From Pseudomonadota bacterium (lineage in GTDB: Bacteria > Pseudomonadota > Gammaproteobacteria > Steroidobacterales > Steroidobacteraceae): a DNA stretch of 13,743 nucleotides. Positions 1 through 6,428 of this stretch are shown in pieces. Within the stretch, counting starts at the first letter, position 1. Every line of letters starts with the position of its first letter. Below the pieces are notes generated by a model. The model did not search any database and had not been told where the DNA came from. It saw only the letters and a program-made list of their open reading frames with translations. The position numbers and the translations under genes are program-made. Location: the NCBI GenBank assembly GCA_018241455.1, contig JAFEDW010000029.1, positions 1-13,743 on the forward strand, read 5' to 3'.

Positions 1-1
1 C

Positions 2-205
2 GCCGTGCGCGCGCAGCGCGCGCTGGTCGAAGTGCTGCGCGCCGAGGGTGCGCAGCTGCAGGAGCAGTGGCGCAGCGCCGCGACCCGCAAGCAGGCGGTC
101 GGCAAGGTCATTGAACATGCACGGTCGGAGGAAATCATGACGCAGGAGAAACGCCAGCAACGCGAGCTCGACGAGCTGGCCTTGCGCTCGAGGGCACACC
201 GATGA
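2..205 (+). CDS. fliJ: FliJ, C-terminal fragment (flagellar export chaperone/ATPase stalk)
   Basis: This is the 3' end of a gene that begins left of the window; 67 codons are visible before the TGA at 203-205. The visible part is a highly charged, Gln/Glu/Arg-rich helix with no hydrophobic segment, ending in a basic tail (QEKRQQRELDELALRSRAHR), as in the C-terminal coiled coil of FliJ. In the family, FliJ is a small soluble coiled-coil protein that sits in the FliI ATPase ring and contacts FlhA and export chaperones in the cytoplasm. Its stop overlaps the fliK start (ATGA at 202-205), so the two are probably translationally coupled. The identification rests on the coiled-coil character and on lying directly before fliK; the fragment alone is too short for certainty. 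Confidence 0.78.
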   Translation, partial: AVRAQRALVEVLRAEGAQLQEQWRSAATRKQAVGKVIEHARSEEIMTQEKRQQRELDELALRSRAHR

Positions 206-1875
206 TGACGCATCCAGCTGGCGCCGGTGGCGCCGCGCACCGTGCGGGTGCCGCCGCGAGCGGCTCTACCAACGAGGCGGGGTGCGGCCTCGGCGTTGAA
301 TTCGACGGCCCGGCAACGCCAGCGCCTGCGGGCGCCGCGGCGGCGCCGTTTTCGCGGGCCCTGCGGGCGCTCGCCGCGGGCGGTGATGTGCATCCGGGTG
401 CGCGCACCGGTGCGGCTGCCAGCGACGCGGCCGCGGTCGATCCGGCCGACATTGATGTCGAGGCCGATGCCGATGAGTCGCTGGCTGCGAACTCCGCCGC
501 GGGCACGCAGGAGGTGAGTGCGCCGAAGGGCAGCGTGAGGCCTGCCGGCACATGGCAGTTGTCGTCCGCGCTCGCCGGGTCGCCGACAGGCGCAGCCGCG
601 CCGATTGCTACGGAAGCGGCAACGGTCAATGCGGCAGACCCGACCGCAGGCGCAGGCACCAGCCCGGGCGCCGGCGCGACCGGCGATGCTGGCACCACCC
701 AGCGTGGCCCGCGAGCTCCATCCGCGCGGCAATCCGTGGCGCGCCGCGAGGCGCGCGGCGAAGCGCGCAACGCCGCCCGGGTCGTGGCCGCGCCGAAGCC
801 GGGTGCGGCTGCCTTGCCCAACGATCTGCTGCAGGCCCTGTTCGCCGCGCAGTCCGCGCTGCCGGCGCAGAGCAGCACTGCTGCGGGGGCGGTGACCTCA
901 GCAGCTGGCGCACACCAAGACAACAGCAAGCACGGCGACGCCCAGTGCGACGCTGATGACGGTGCCGCTGCCGCGCCAATGCCCGTGCCGGTGACGATTC
1001 CGATGCAGCCGCAGTCCGCCGATACGGGCGCCGCGACGCTGGCTGCAGTGCTGCAGTGGAGGCAGACCCCGCGCAGCGACTCGAATGAACACAGCGCGAC
1101 CTCGACTGCGCCCGGCGCGGTGGAGCCGCGCGCCGCTGATACTCCGGCAGCGGTTGGAAATGCTCCGGATGCGGCGCCGGCGTCCGCACCGCTGTGGTCG
1201 ACTGCGATAGCCAGTGCCGCAGCCGGTGCAACGAGCGCCGCGCCGGCGGCCGTGGAGGCGCCTGCAAGGCCGTCCGCGAGCCACGGCGTCGTCGCCAGCG
1301 TGTCCGTTCCGCCCGGCAAGCCCGTTGCAGCGCGCGATGCCCATTCTCCTGGCGCAACGATCGATGCGCCACTATTGTCGCGCGGCGCCGCCGATGTCGC
1401 GGCCGGCTCCTTGAGCATGGCGGCGGCACTGCGTGCCGCGAGCGCGAACAATCCTTTGCCGAGCGAACGCGCGGTGGCCGTCCCGGTGCACGACCGTCAC
1501 TGGCCGGCCGCCGTGGCCACGCAGGTGCTGATCCTCAGCAACGACAAGCTGCAGGCCGCCACGCTGCGGCTGTCGCCTGAACACCTGGGGCCGGTGGAAG
1601 TGCGCATCGACATGCAGGATGCCAACGTCAACGTCAACTTCACCGCCGTGCATGCCGACACGCGAGCCGCGCTCGAGCAGGCGTTGCCGGAGCTGCGCGC
1701 CGTGCTCGCCGGCGCCGGGCTGACGCTCGGCCAGGCTACCGTGCAGCAGCAAACGCGACATGAGTCACAGATTCCGAACGCGCCGCCACGCAACGGCGTC
1801 GCCGCCGCCGAGACAACGATCGATGCGCCGGCCGCGCGGCTGCGCACGCTGGGCATCATCGATGAATACGCCTGA
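202..1875 (+). CDS. fliK: FliK, flagellar hook-length control protein
   Basis: The product is 557 residues. Residues 1 to about 425 are low-complexity, extremely rich in Ala, Pro, Gly and Thr, as expected for the extended ruler part of FliK. Residues about 429-517 form the conserved C-terminal Flg_hook domain, with the hallmark LRLSPEHLGPVEVRI at about 455-469, followed by VNVNFTAVHADTRAALEQAL and a Gln-rich end. In the family, FliK is itself exported, measures the hook and acts on FlhB to switch export from hook to filament proteins. The start at 202 is chosen because it overlaps the fliJ stop by four bases. The gene ends 19 bases before the sigma-54 site of fliL. The length is longer than the enteric protein but common in high-GC gammaproteobacteria. 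The N-terminal region would not be recognisable without the C-terminal domain. Confidence 0.93.
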   Translation: MMTHPAGAGGAAHRAGAAASGSTNEAGCGLGVEFDGPATPAPAGAAAAPFSRALRALAAGGDVHPGARTGAAASDAAAVDPADIDVEADADESLAANSAAGTQEVSAPKGSVRPAGTWQLSSALAGSPTGAAAPIATEAATVNAADPTAGAGTSPGAGATGDAGTTQRGPRAPSARQSVARREARGEARNAARVVAAPKPGAAALPNDLLQALFAAQSALPAQSSTAAGAVTSAAGAHQDNSKHGDAQCDADDGAAAAPMPVPVTIPMQPQSADTGAATLAAVLQWRQTPRSDSNEHSATSTAPGAVEPRAADTPAAVGNAPDAAPASAPLWSTAIASAAAGATSAAPAAVEAPARPSASHGVVASVSVPPGKPVAARDAHSPGATIDAPLLSRGAADVAAGSLSMAAALRAASANNPLPSERAVAVPVHDRHWPAAVATQVLILSNDKLQAATLRLSPEHLGPVEVRIDMQDANVNVNFTAVHADTRAALEQALPELRAVLAGAGLTLGQATVQQQTRHESQIPNAPPRNGVAAAETTIDAPAARLRTLGIIDEYA

Positions 1876-1893
1876 ACAACGCCGGAAATCCGT

Positions 1894-1910
1894 CTGGCAT
1901 AGCGCTTGCT
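1894..1910 (+). promoter_or_regulatory. Sigma-54 (-24/-12) promoter upstream of fliL
   Basis: The sequence TGGCATAGCGCTTGCT (1895-1910) matches the RpoN consensus TGGCACG-N4-TTGCW, with GG at 1896-1897 and GC at 1908-1909 and exactly ten bases between them. Transcription would start near 1921, about 30 bases before the fliL ATG. It lies in the 76-base gap between fliK and fliL, the normal place for an RpoN-dependent fliL operon promoter in Pseudomonas-like hierarchies. No activator (FleQ-type) site was recognised. Confidence 0.75.
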
Positions 1911-1942
1911 GTGTACAACCTTGAGTCACCTTGCAATGGGAT

Positions 1943-1946
1943 GGAG
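1943..1946 (+). promoter_or_regulatory. Ribosome binding site of fliL
   Basis: GGAG lies five bases before the ATG at 1952. It decides the start over the in-frame TTG at 1931, which has no such site. Confidence 0.7.
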
Positions 1947-1951
1947 TGAAC

Positions 1952-2449
1952 ATGTCCGCTGAAGAGAAATCGGGCGCCGGGGCACCGGCCAAGAAGAAGA
2001 GCGCCATGCCGCTGATCATCATTGCCGTGCTGGTACTGGCCGCCGGCGGCGGTGCGGCGTGGAAATTCACGCGACCCAAGGCCGCGGCCCCGGGCAAGCC
2101 GGCGGCGGAAGCCTCGTCCGCCAAGGCCGCGGCGATCTACTACAAGTTCGATCCGGCCTTCGTCGTCAACTTCGGCAGCGAAGGCAACTCACGCTACCTG
2201 CAGATCACGCTCGAGGCGATGAGCCGCGACCAGGCGGTCATCGACGCGATCAAGAACAACGAGCCCGCGATCCGCAACGACCTGGTGCTGCTGTATTCCG
2301 CGCAGCAACCCGAGGCGCTGCTGGCGCCCGAAGGCAAGGAAAAGCTGCGCGCTGCGACGCTTGAGGCGGTCCGCAAGACGATCGCCGCCGAAGGCACCAA
2401 GCCCGAAGCCGTCGAAGCGGTTTACTTCACCAGTTTCGTCATCCAATAA
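1952..2449 (+). CDS. fliL: FliL, flagellar basal-body-associated stator protein
   Basis: The product is 165 residues from the ATG at 1952. A short Lys-rich cytoplasmic tail (residues 1-19, including AKKKSAMP) precedes a single membrane helix at about 20-36 (LIIIAVLVLAAGGGAAW). A periplasmic FliL domain follows from about 60 to the end, with the typical AIYYKFDPAFVVNF opening, SRYLQITLEAM strand and the C-terminal VYFTSFVIQ. FliL surrounds the stator and supports torque in the family. The frame is open upstream to a TTG at 1931, but the ATG at 1952 has a good GGAG ribosome site (1943-1946) five bases upstream and gives the expected N-terminus. It begins the transcript of the sigma-54 promoter at 1894-1910. 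Unusually, it is followed after 17 bases by fliN rather than fliM. Confidence 0.95.
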   Translation: MSAEEKSGAGAPAKKKSAMPLIIIAVLVLAAGGGAAWKFTRPKAAAPGKPAAEASSAKAAAIYYKFDPAFVVNFGSEGNSRYLQITLEAMSRDQAVIDAIKNNEPAIRNDLVLLYSAQQPEALLAPEGKEKLRAATLEAVRKTIAAEGTKPEAVEAVYFTSFVIQ

Positions 2450-2466
2450 CACCAGTCGAGCCACGC

Positions 2467-2814
2467 ATGAACGCACCCAACGCTGAAGCCGCTGTCCAGG
2501 CCGCCCCGGTCAACGAACTGCAGGCCGGCGCGCCGGCCGCCGCTGCCGGCGGTGACATCAATCTCGACGTCGTGCTCGATATCCCGGTCACCTTGTCGAT
2601 GGAAGTGGGCCGCAGCCGCATCAGCATCCGCAACCTGCTGCAGCTCAACCAGGGCTCGGTCGTGGAGCTGGAGCGCACGACTGGCGAACCGCTCGACGTG
2701 TTCGTGAACGGCACGCTGGTCGCCCACGGCGAAGTGGTCGTCATCAACGAGAAATTCGGTATCCGGCTCACGGATGTGATCAGCCCCGCCGAGCGCATCC
2801 GCAAGCTCAAGTAG
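2467..2814 (+). CDS. fliN: FliN, flagellar motor switch (C-ring) protein
   Basis: The product is 115 residues. Residues 1-30 are a loose Ala/Pro-rich tail; residues about 31-112 form one SpoA (FliMN_C) domain with the standard segments LDIPVTLSMEVGRSRISIRN, LLQLNQGSVVELERTTGEPL, DVFVNGTLVAHGEVVVINEK and FGIRLTDVISPAERI. In the family, FliN multimers with FliM form the lower C-ring, bind FliH for export and take part in direction switching. The protein is full-length FliN but shows no FliM-like middle domain and no EIDALL-type CheY-binding N-terminus, so it is not a FliM-FliN fusion or a FliY. It follows fliL by 17 bases with no fliM between. No strong ribosome site is visible. A 67-base gap with a hairpin and a second sigma-54 site follows. 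Confidence 0.95.
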   Translation: MNAPNAEAAVQAAPVNELQAGAPAAAAGGDINLDVVLDIPVTLSMEVGRSRISIRNLLQLNQGSVVELERTTGEPLDVFVNGTLVAHGEVVVINEKFGIRLTDVISPAERIRKLK

Positions 2815-2823
2815 GCGTGAAGC

Positions 2824-2857
2824 CCAGCCGCGTCGGGATCCCGGCGCTTTCGGCTGG
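2824..2857 (+). repeat. Nested inverted repeat (hairpin) between fliN and fliO
   Basis: CCAGCCG (2824-2830) pairs perfectly with CGGCTGG (2851-2857). Inside is the perfect palindrome CGGGATCCCG (2834-2843); in RNA the inner arms 2831-2836 and 2841-2846 can pair (one G-U) with a GATC loop. This gives about 13 pairs interrupted by a CTTT bulge. There is no T-run after it, so it is not a classical intrinsic terminator. It starts ten bases after the fliN stop and its right arm overlaps the -24 element of the next promoter, so it could act as a processing or attenuation hairpin, or as an operator. Confidence 0.5.
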
Positions 2858-2870
2858 CACAGCGATTGCA
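2854..2870 (+). promoter_or_regulatory. Sigma-54 (-24/-12) promoter upstream of fliO
   Basis: TGGCACAGCGATTGCA (2855-2870) is a near-perfect RpoN match, with GG at 2856-2857 and GC at 2868-2869 separated by ten bases. The predicted start of transcription is about 2881, which almost coincides with the fliO ATG at 2882. It would give fliO-fliP-fliQ-fliR-flhB its own transcript in addition to read-through from fliL. Confidence 0.75.
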
Positions 2871-2881
2871 CCGTACCCGGC

Positions 2882-3343
2882 ATGCAATCGCGAACCACGA
2901 CAAGACGAATCATCCGCCATGCAGGCCCGATACTGCTGACGCTGCTCCTCGGCGTCGCATCGCAGGCCGCCAGCGCCGCCGCCTTTGCGGCCCCGACACA
3001 GATTGCCGCGCCGAGCGCCGGCTTCAGCGTCATGCGCATGGTGCTCGCGCTGATCCTGGTGCTGGCGGCGGTGTACGCGGCGGCCGCGCTGCTGCGCCGC
3101 GTGCGTGTCATGGGCCCGGCGGGCACAGCGGAGCTGCAGGTCGTCTCGCAGGTCGCGCTCGGCGCGCGTGAACGCGCCGTGCTGCTGCGCGCCGGCAGCC
3201 AGCAACTGCTGGTCGGCGTCGCGCCGGGCAGCGTGCGGCTGCTGTGCACGCTGGCCGAATCCGTTACGCCGCCGGCCGAGACACCCGCCGCGCCCGCCAA
3301 GCCGAATTTCCGCGACCTGCTGCGCCGGAGCCTCGGGCGATGA
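2882..3343 (+). CDS. fliO: FliO, flagellar export gate assembly protein
   Basis: The product is 153 residues. A basic start (SRTTTRRIIRH) followed by a hydrophobic stretch at about 16-26 and Ala-X-Ala sites resembles a signal peptide. A membrane helix at about 51-70 (VLALILVLAAVYAAAALL) is followed by a Arg-rich cytoplasmic part with the FliO-type pattern of short strands (ELQVVSQVALGARERAVLLRAGSQQLLVGVAPGSVRLL), ending in NFRDLLRRSLGR. FliO is a scaffold for FliP ring assembly in the family. The start at 2882 lacks a Shine-Dalgarno; a later in-frame ATG at 3032 (M51) would remove the signal-like region but has no better site. Since the order signal peptide then membrane helix is known in Pseudomonas FliO, the longer form is preferred. 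Its stop overlaps the fliP start. Confidence 0.9.
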   Translation: MQSRTTTRRIIRHAGPILLTLLLGVASQAASAAAFAAPTQIAAPSAGFSVMRMVLALILVLAAVYAAAALLRRVRVMGPAGTAELQVVSQVALGARERAVLLRAGSQQLLVGVAPGSVRLLCTLAESVTPPAETPAAPAKPNFRDLLRRSLGR

Positions 3344-4113
3344 ACAAGCGCATCGCGTGGCTGCTGCTGGCGCTGCTGCCGCTGGCCCTGGTCAGCGGCG
3401 TGGCCGACGCCGCGGCCGCCACGACGCCGCTCGCCGCGCCCGGCATTCCCGCCTTCGCCGTGCACAGCGGCAACGGCGGCCAGACCTATACGCTGACGAT
3501 CCAGCTGCTCGCGCTGATGACCGCGATCACGCTGCTGCCCGCGGCGCTGCTGCTGATGACCGCGTTCACGCGCATCATCATCGTGCTGGCGATCCTGCGC
3601 CAGGCGATCGGCGCCGGGCAGGCGCCGCCGAACCAGGTGCTGGTGGGGCTCGCACTGTTCCTGACGCTGTTCGTCATGTCGCCGGTCATCGACAAGATCC
3701 ATGTCGATGCGGTGACTCCGTACATGGCCGGCACGATCGACACGACCACCGCGCTCGAACGCGGCGCCGCGCCGTTGAAGACCTTCATGCTGGAGCAGAC
3801 GCGCGAGAGCGACATCGCCGCCTTCGTGCGCATCGCCGGCGGCAAGGGCTACGACTCGCCGCAGGACGTGCCGCTGACGGTCCTGGTTCCAGCGTTCATG
3901 ACCAGTGAGTTGAAGACCGCATTTCAGATAGGGTTTCTGCTATTCATCCCGTTCGTCATCATCGACCTGGTGGTGGCGAGCGTGCTGATGTCGATGGGCA
4001 TGATGATGCTCTCGCCGGTGCTGATCTCGCTGCCGTTCAAGATCATGCTGTTCGTGCTGGTCGATGGCTGGACGCTGGTCATGGGCTCGCTCGCCGCCAG
4101 CTTCTATCACTAG
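3340..4113 (+). CDS. fliP: FliP, flagellar type III export gate protein
   Basis: The product is 257 residues. An N-terminal signal peptide is visible (MNKRIAWLLLALLPLALVSG, then cleavable Ala-rich residues). Membrane helices flank the FliP family signatures: MTAFTRIIIVLAILRQAIG near 70-90, APPNQVLVGLALFLTLFVMSP near 92-112, and the second block PAFMTSELKTAFQIGFLLFI near 186-205, followed by MGMMMLSPVLISLPFKIMLF. FliP pentamers form the core of the export gate with FliQ and FliR in the inner membrane. The start at 3340 overlaps the fliO stop (ATGA) and has GGAG at 3327-3330; an in-frame GTG further upstream lies inside fliO and is not used. Length is typical. Confidence 0.96.
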   Translation: MNKRIAWLLLALLPLALVSGVADAAAATTPLAAPGIPAFAVHSGNGGQTYTLTIQLLALMTAITLLPAALLLMTAFTRIIIVLAILRQAIGAGQAPPNQVLVGLALFLTLFVMSPVIDKIHVDAVTPYMAGTIDTTTALERGAAPLKTFMLEQTRESDIAAFVRIAGGKGYDSPQDVPLTVLVPAFMTSELKTAFQIGFLLFIPFVIIDLVVASVLMSMGMMMLSPVLISLPFKIMLFVLVDGWTLVMGSLAASFYH

Positions 4114-4126
4114 GACAAGGAAGACC

Positions 4127-4396
4127 ATGACACCGGAATCCGTCATGACGATCGGCCAGCACGCGCTGGAGATGACGATGCTGCTGGCTGCACCGCTCCT
4201 GCTCGTGGCGCTCGCCGTGGGCCTGCTGGTCGGCATCTTCCAGGCGGCCACGCAGATCAACGAGATGACGCTGTCGTTCATCCCGAAGCTGGTCGCGATC
4301 GCCGTCGCGCTGATGGTCGCGGGGCCCTGGATGTTGCGCGAGCTGATCGGCTACACGCGCGGCCTGATCGAAAGCATTCCCTCGCTGGTCGGCTAG
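4127..4396 (+). CDS. fliQ: FliQ, flagellar type III export gate protein
   Basis: The product is 89 residues, the normal size, with two membrane helices at about 17-40 (LLLAAPLLLVALAVGLLVGIF) and 55-72 (VAIAVALMVAGPWML). The family motif FQAATQINEMTLSFIPK lies between them. FliQ forms the outer four subunits of the FliPQR gate. The ATG at 4127 is preceded by AAGGA (4117-4121) at five bases; in-frame starts further upstream lie inside fliP and are not used. It is 13 bases after fliP and 34 bases before fliR. Confidence 0.96.
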   Translation: MTPESVMTIGQHALEMTMLLAAPLLLVALAVGLLVGIFQAATQINEMTLSFIPKLVAIAVALMVAGPWMLRELIGYTRGLIESIPSLVG

Positions 4397-4430
4397 GTCG
4401 GCCTCGCGCGCGGCTCGCCACGGCGCCCCG

Positions 4431-5210
4431 ATGATCAACGTCGACATCAGCCAACTGCAGCACTGGATCGGCGCGCTGTTCTGGCCGTTCGTGCGCATCG
4501 GCGCCTGCCTGATGGTCGCGCCGGTATTTGGCGCCAGCTATGTACCGCGGCGGCTGCGCATCGTGTTCGCGGCCGCCATCACGATCCCGCTGGCGCCGCT
4601 GTTGCCGGCGGTGCCCGACGTGGCGCTGCTGTCGGCCGACGGCGTGGTCATCACCATCCAGCAGGTGCTGATCGGCGCGGCGCTCGGCTTCGCGCTGCAA
4701 CTGGTGTTCGACGCGCTGACGCTCGGCGGCCAGCTGCTCGCCAACGGCATGGGGCTCGGCTTTGCGTTCAACCAGGATCCACTGCGCGGCGTGACGACGC
4801 CCGCGCTCGGCCAGCTCTACACCGTGCTCGGCACGCTGGTGTTCCTCGCGCTCGATGGGCACATCGCGCTGATCAACACGCTGGCCGACAGCTTCCACGG
4901 CCTGCCGGTCGGCGCCAATGGCATCGACGCGTTGCGCGCCCGCGCGCTGGCCGACTGGGGCGGCATGCTGTTCCTCGGTGGCCTGCGCGTTGCGCTGCCG
5001 GGAATGACCGCGCTGCTGGTCATCAACCTGGCCTTCGGCGTGATGAGCCGCGCGGCGCCGGCGCTGAACCTGTTCGCAGTGGGCCTGCCGGTCACGCTGT
5101 TGTTTGGCCTCGCGATCGTGACGTTCTCGATGCCGACGCTCGGCAGCGCGTTCACGGCGCTGCTGACCGACGCCTTTGACTTCATGCGCGCGCTGAGCGC
5201 GCCGCAGTAG
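4431..5210 (+). CDS. fliR: FliR, flagellar type III export gate protein
   Basis: The product is 259 residues with five to six hydrophobic helices, the expected FliR topology. Family features are the opening WPFVRIGACLMVAPVFGA, the VPRRLRIVFAAAITIPLAP segment, the GFALQLVFDALTLGGQLL stretch, the NQDP loop near residues 112-115, and the C-terminal NLAFGVMSRAAPALNLFAVG followed by a last helix (VTLLFGLAIVTFSM). FliR completes the export gate with FliP and FliQ. No ribosome site is seen before the ATG at 4431, so initiation may depend on reinitiation from fliQ, although the gap of 34 bases is long for that. flhB begins 11 bases after the stop. Confidence 0.96.
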   Translation: MINVDISQLQHWIGALFWPFVRIGACLMVAPVFGASYVPRRLRIVFAAAITIPLAPLLPAVPDVALLSADGVVITIQQVLIGAALGFALQLVFDALTLGGQLLANGMGLGFAFNQDPLRGVTTPALGQLYTVLGTLVFLALDGHIALINTLADSFHGLPVGANGIDALRARALADWGGMLFLGGLRVALPGMTALLVINLAFGVMSRAAPALNLFAVGLPVTLLFGLAIVTFSMPTLGSAFTALLTDAFDFMRALSAPQ

Positions 5211-5220
5211 GGTTGCCGCC

Positions 5221-6345
5221 GTGAACGAAGCCGACAACCGCGACCGCACCGAAAGCCCGACACAGAAGCGGATCGACGATGCGCGCAAGCGCGGCCAGGT
5301 ACCGCGCTCGCGCGATCTCGGTGCCGCGGCGGTCACGCTGGCCGGCGGACTCGGGCTCTACAGCCTGGGCGGCCTGCTCGGCGGCCGCCTGCTATCGATG
5401 ATGCGCAGCGGCCTGGAGCTCAGTGCGTCGCAATCCCTCGGCGCTGACAGCATGCAGCAGGCGCTGGGCACCAGTGCGCTGGCCGGCGCGCAGGCCGCGG
5501 CGCCGCTGCTGGGCTTGCTGCTGGCGGCGGCGGTGCTCGCACCGCTGGCGATCGGCGGCTGGAATTTCAGCGCCACGGCGCTGGTGCCGCAATGGGACCG
5601 GCTCGATCCGTTCAATGGGCTCAAGCGCGTGTTCTCGCTGCGCGGCGTGCTGGAGTTGCTGAAATCGCTGGCGCGCTTCGGCGTCGTGGCGCTGGTTGCG
5701 GTGCTGGTGCTGCGTCATCAGTTCCGCGTGTTCTCCTCGCTCAGCATGGAACCGACGCACGCGGCAATCGGCCATGCGTTGAGGCTCGCCGGTTCGGCGT
5801 TGATCTTCTTCGGCGGCGCGCTCGCGTTCATCGCCGCGATCGACGTGCCACTGGCGCTGTGGCAGCACTATCGCTCGCTGCGCATGACGCGTCAGGAGAT
5901 CCGCGAGGAATTGCGCGATACCGAGGGCAGCCCCGAACTGCGCGGCCGCATCCGGCGCGTGCAGCAGGAGATGGCCAGCCGCCGCATGATGGCCGCCGTG
6001 CCCACGGCCGACGTGGTCGTCACGAACCCGACCCACTACGCGGTCGCACTGCGCTACGACGAGGCGCGCATGCGCGCGCCGATCGTCGTGGCCAAGGGCG
6101 CCGACCTCGTCGCGCAGCGCATCCGCGAGCTGGCGGCCGAACACAAGGTGCCGCTGGTCGAGGCCCCGCCGCTGGCGCGCGCGCTGCACAAGACCTGCGA
6201 ATTGGGTGATGAGATTCCGGCGCGCCTTTACGCCGTCGTGGCGCAGGTGCTCACGTATGTGTACCAGCTGCGCACCGCGCGGCGCACCGGTGCCGAGCCG
6301 CCCACTCCGCCGGTCATCGACGCGCCCGAAACGCCCGAACTGTGA
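5221..6345 (+). CDS. flhB: FlhB, export substrate-specificity switch protein
   Basis: The product is 374 residues, starting at a GTG. The N-terminus has the family signature RTESPTQKRIDDARKRGQVP (about 9-28). Four hydrophobic segments follow at about 34-55, 91-112, 152-164 and 188-212, then the cytoplasmic linker MTRQEIREELRDTEGSPELR (about 222-241). The autocleavage site NPTH is at residues 269-272, the same numbering as I recall for Salmonella FlhB. The C-terminal domain (IVVAKGADLVAQRIRELAAE, then PPLARALHKTCELGDEIP) is complete, with a Pro-rich tail. FlhB cleaves itself between Asn and Pro and, with FliK, switches export from hook to filament proteins. The GTG start is chosen because the protein begins as other FlhBs do; no clear Shine-Dalgarno is present. 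Confidence 0.96.
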   Translation: MNEADNRDRTESPTQKRIDDARKRGQVPRSRDLGAAAVTLAGGLGLYSLGGLLGGRLLSMMRSGLELSASQSLGADSMQQALGTSALAGAQAAAPLLGLLLAAAVLAPLAIGGWNFSATALVPQWDRLDPFNGLKRVFSLRGVLELLKSLARFGVVALVAVLVLRHQFRVFSSLSMEPTHAAIGHALRLAGSALIFFGGALAFIAAIDVPLALWQHYRSLRMTRQEIREELRDTEGSPELRGRIRRVQQEMASRRMMAAVPTADVVVTNPTHYAVALRYDEARMRAPIVVAKGADLVAQRIRELAAEHKVPLVEAPPLARALHKTCELGDEIPARLYAVVAQVLTYVYQLRTARRTGAEPPTPPVIDAPETPEL

Positions 6346-6355
6346 CGCAGGTCGC

Positions 6356-6385
6356 GCTTGCCGGCCGCTGGACGCGCCGGTAAGC
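6356..6385 (+). repeat. Inverted repeat (hairpin) between flhB and flhA
   Basis: GCTTGCCGGC (6356-6365) and GCCGGTAAGC (6376-6385) form a ten-base stem with one G-U pair around a ten-base loop. It starts ten bases after the flhB stop and ends 15 bases before a sigma-54-like site. No T-run follows, so it is not a standard terminator. The arrangement, a hairpin just after a stop and just before a -24/-12 promoter, repeats that of the fliN-fliO gap, though the sequences differ. Confidence 0.45.
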
Positions 6386-6399
6386 CGACGCTTCCAGCC

Positions 6400-6415
6400 C
6401 GGCACGGGTCTTGCT
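6400..6415 (+). promoter_or_regulatory. Sigma-54 (-24/-12) promoter upstream of flhA
   Basis: CGGCACGGGTCTTGCT (6400-6415) matches TGGCACG-N4-TTGCW at every fixed position except the first T. GG (6401-6402) and GC (6413-6414) are ten bases apart. Predicted transcription start is near 6426, three bases before the flhA ATG. An RpoN-dependent flhA-flhF-fleN-fliA unit is known in Pseudomonas, which supports the call. Confidence 0.7.
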
Positions 6416-6428
6416 CCAGAGCAGGGGC

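Noticed and set aside
135..1451. A 438-codon Ala/Ser-rich open frame on the minus strand opposite fliK
   Set aside because: This is a shadow of the Ala-rich fliK coding region; the composition mirrors its codons and the fliK C-terminal domain is clear.
1883..1892. CGGA-AA-TCCG mini-palindrome between fliK and fliL
   Set aside because: Four-base arms and a two-base loop are too small to be a meaningful hairpin or terminator.
2467..2814. Possibility that the fliN gene is a FliM-FliN fusion or FliY replacing fliM
   Set aside because: The product has only 115 residues and one SpoA domain; there is no CheC-like or FliM middle domain.
3032..3034. Alternative fliO start at M51
   Set aside because: It has no ribosome site and would remove the signal-like N-terminus that FliO proteins of pseudomonads also have; kept only as a possibility.
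2422..3702. A 426-codon minus-strand frame across fliN, fliO and fliP
   Set aside because: It crosses three securely identified genes and two regulatory elements, with a Gln/Arg/His-rich antisense composition.
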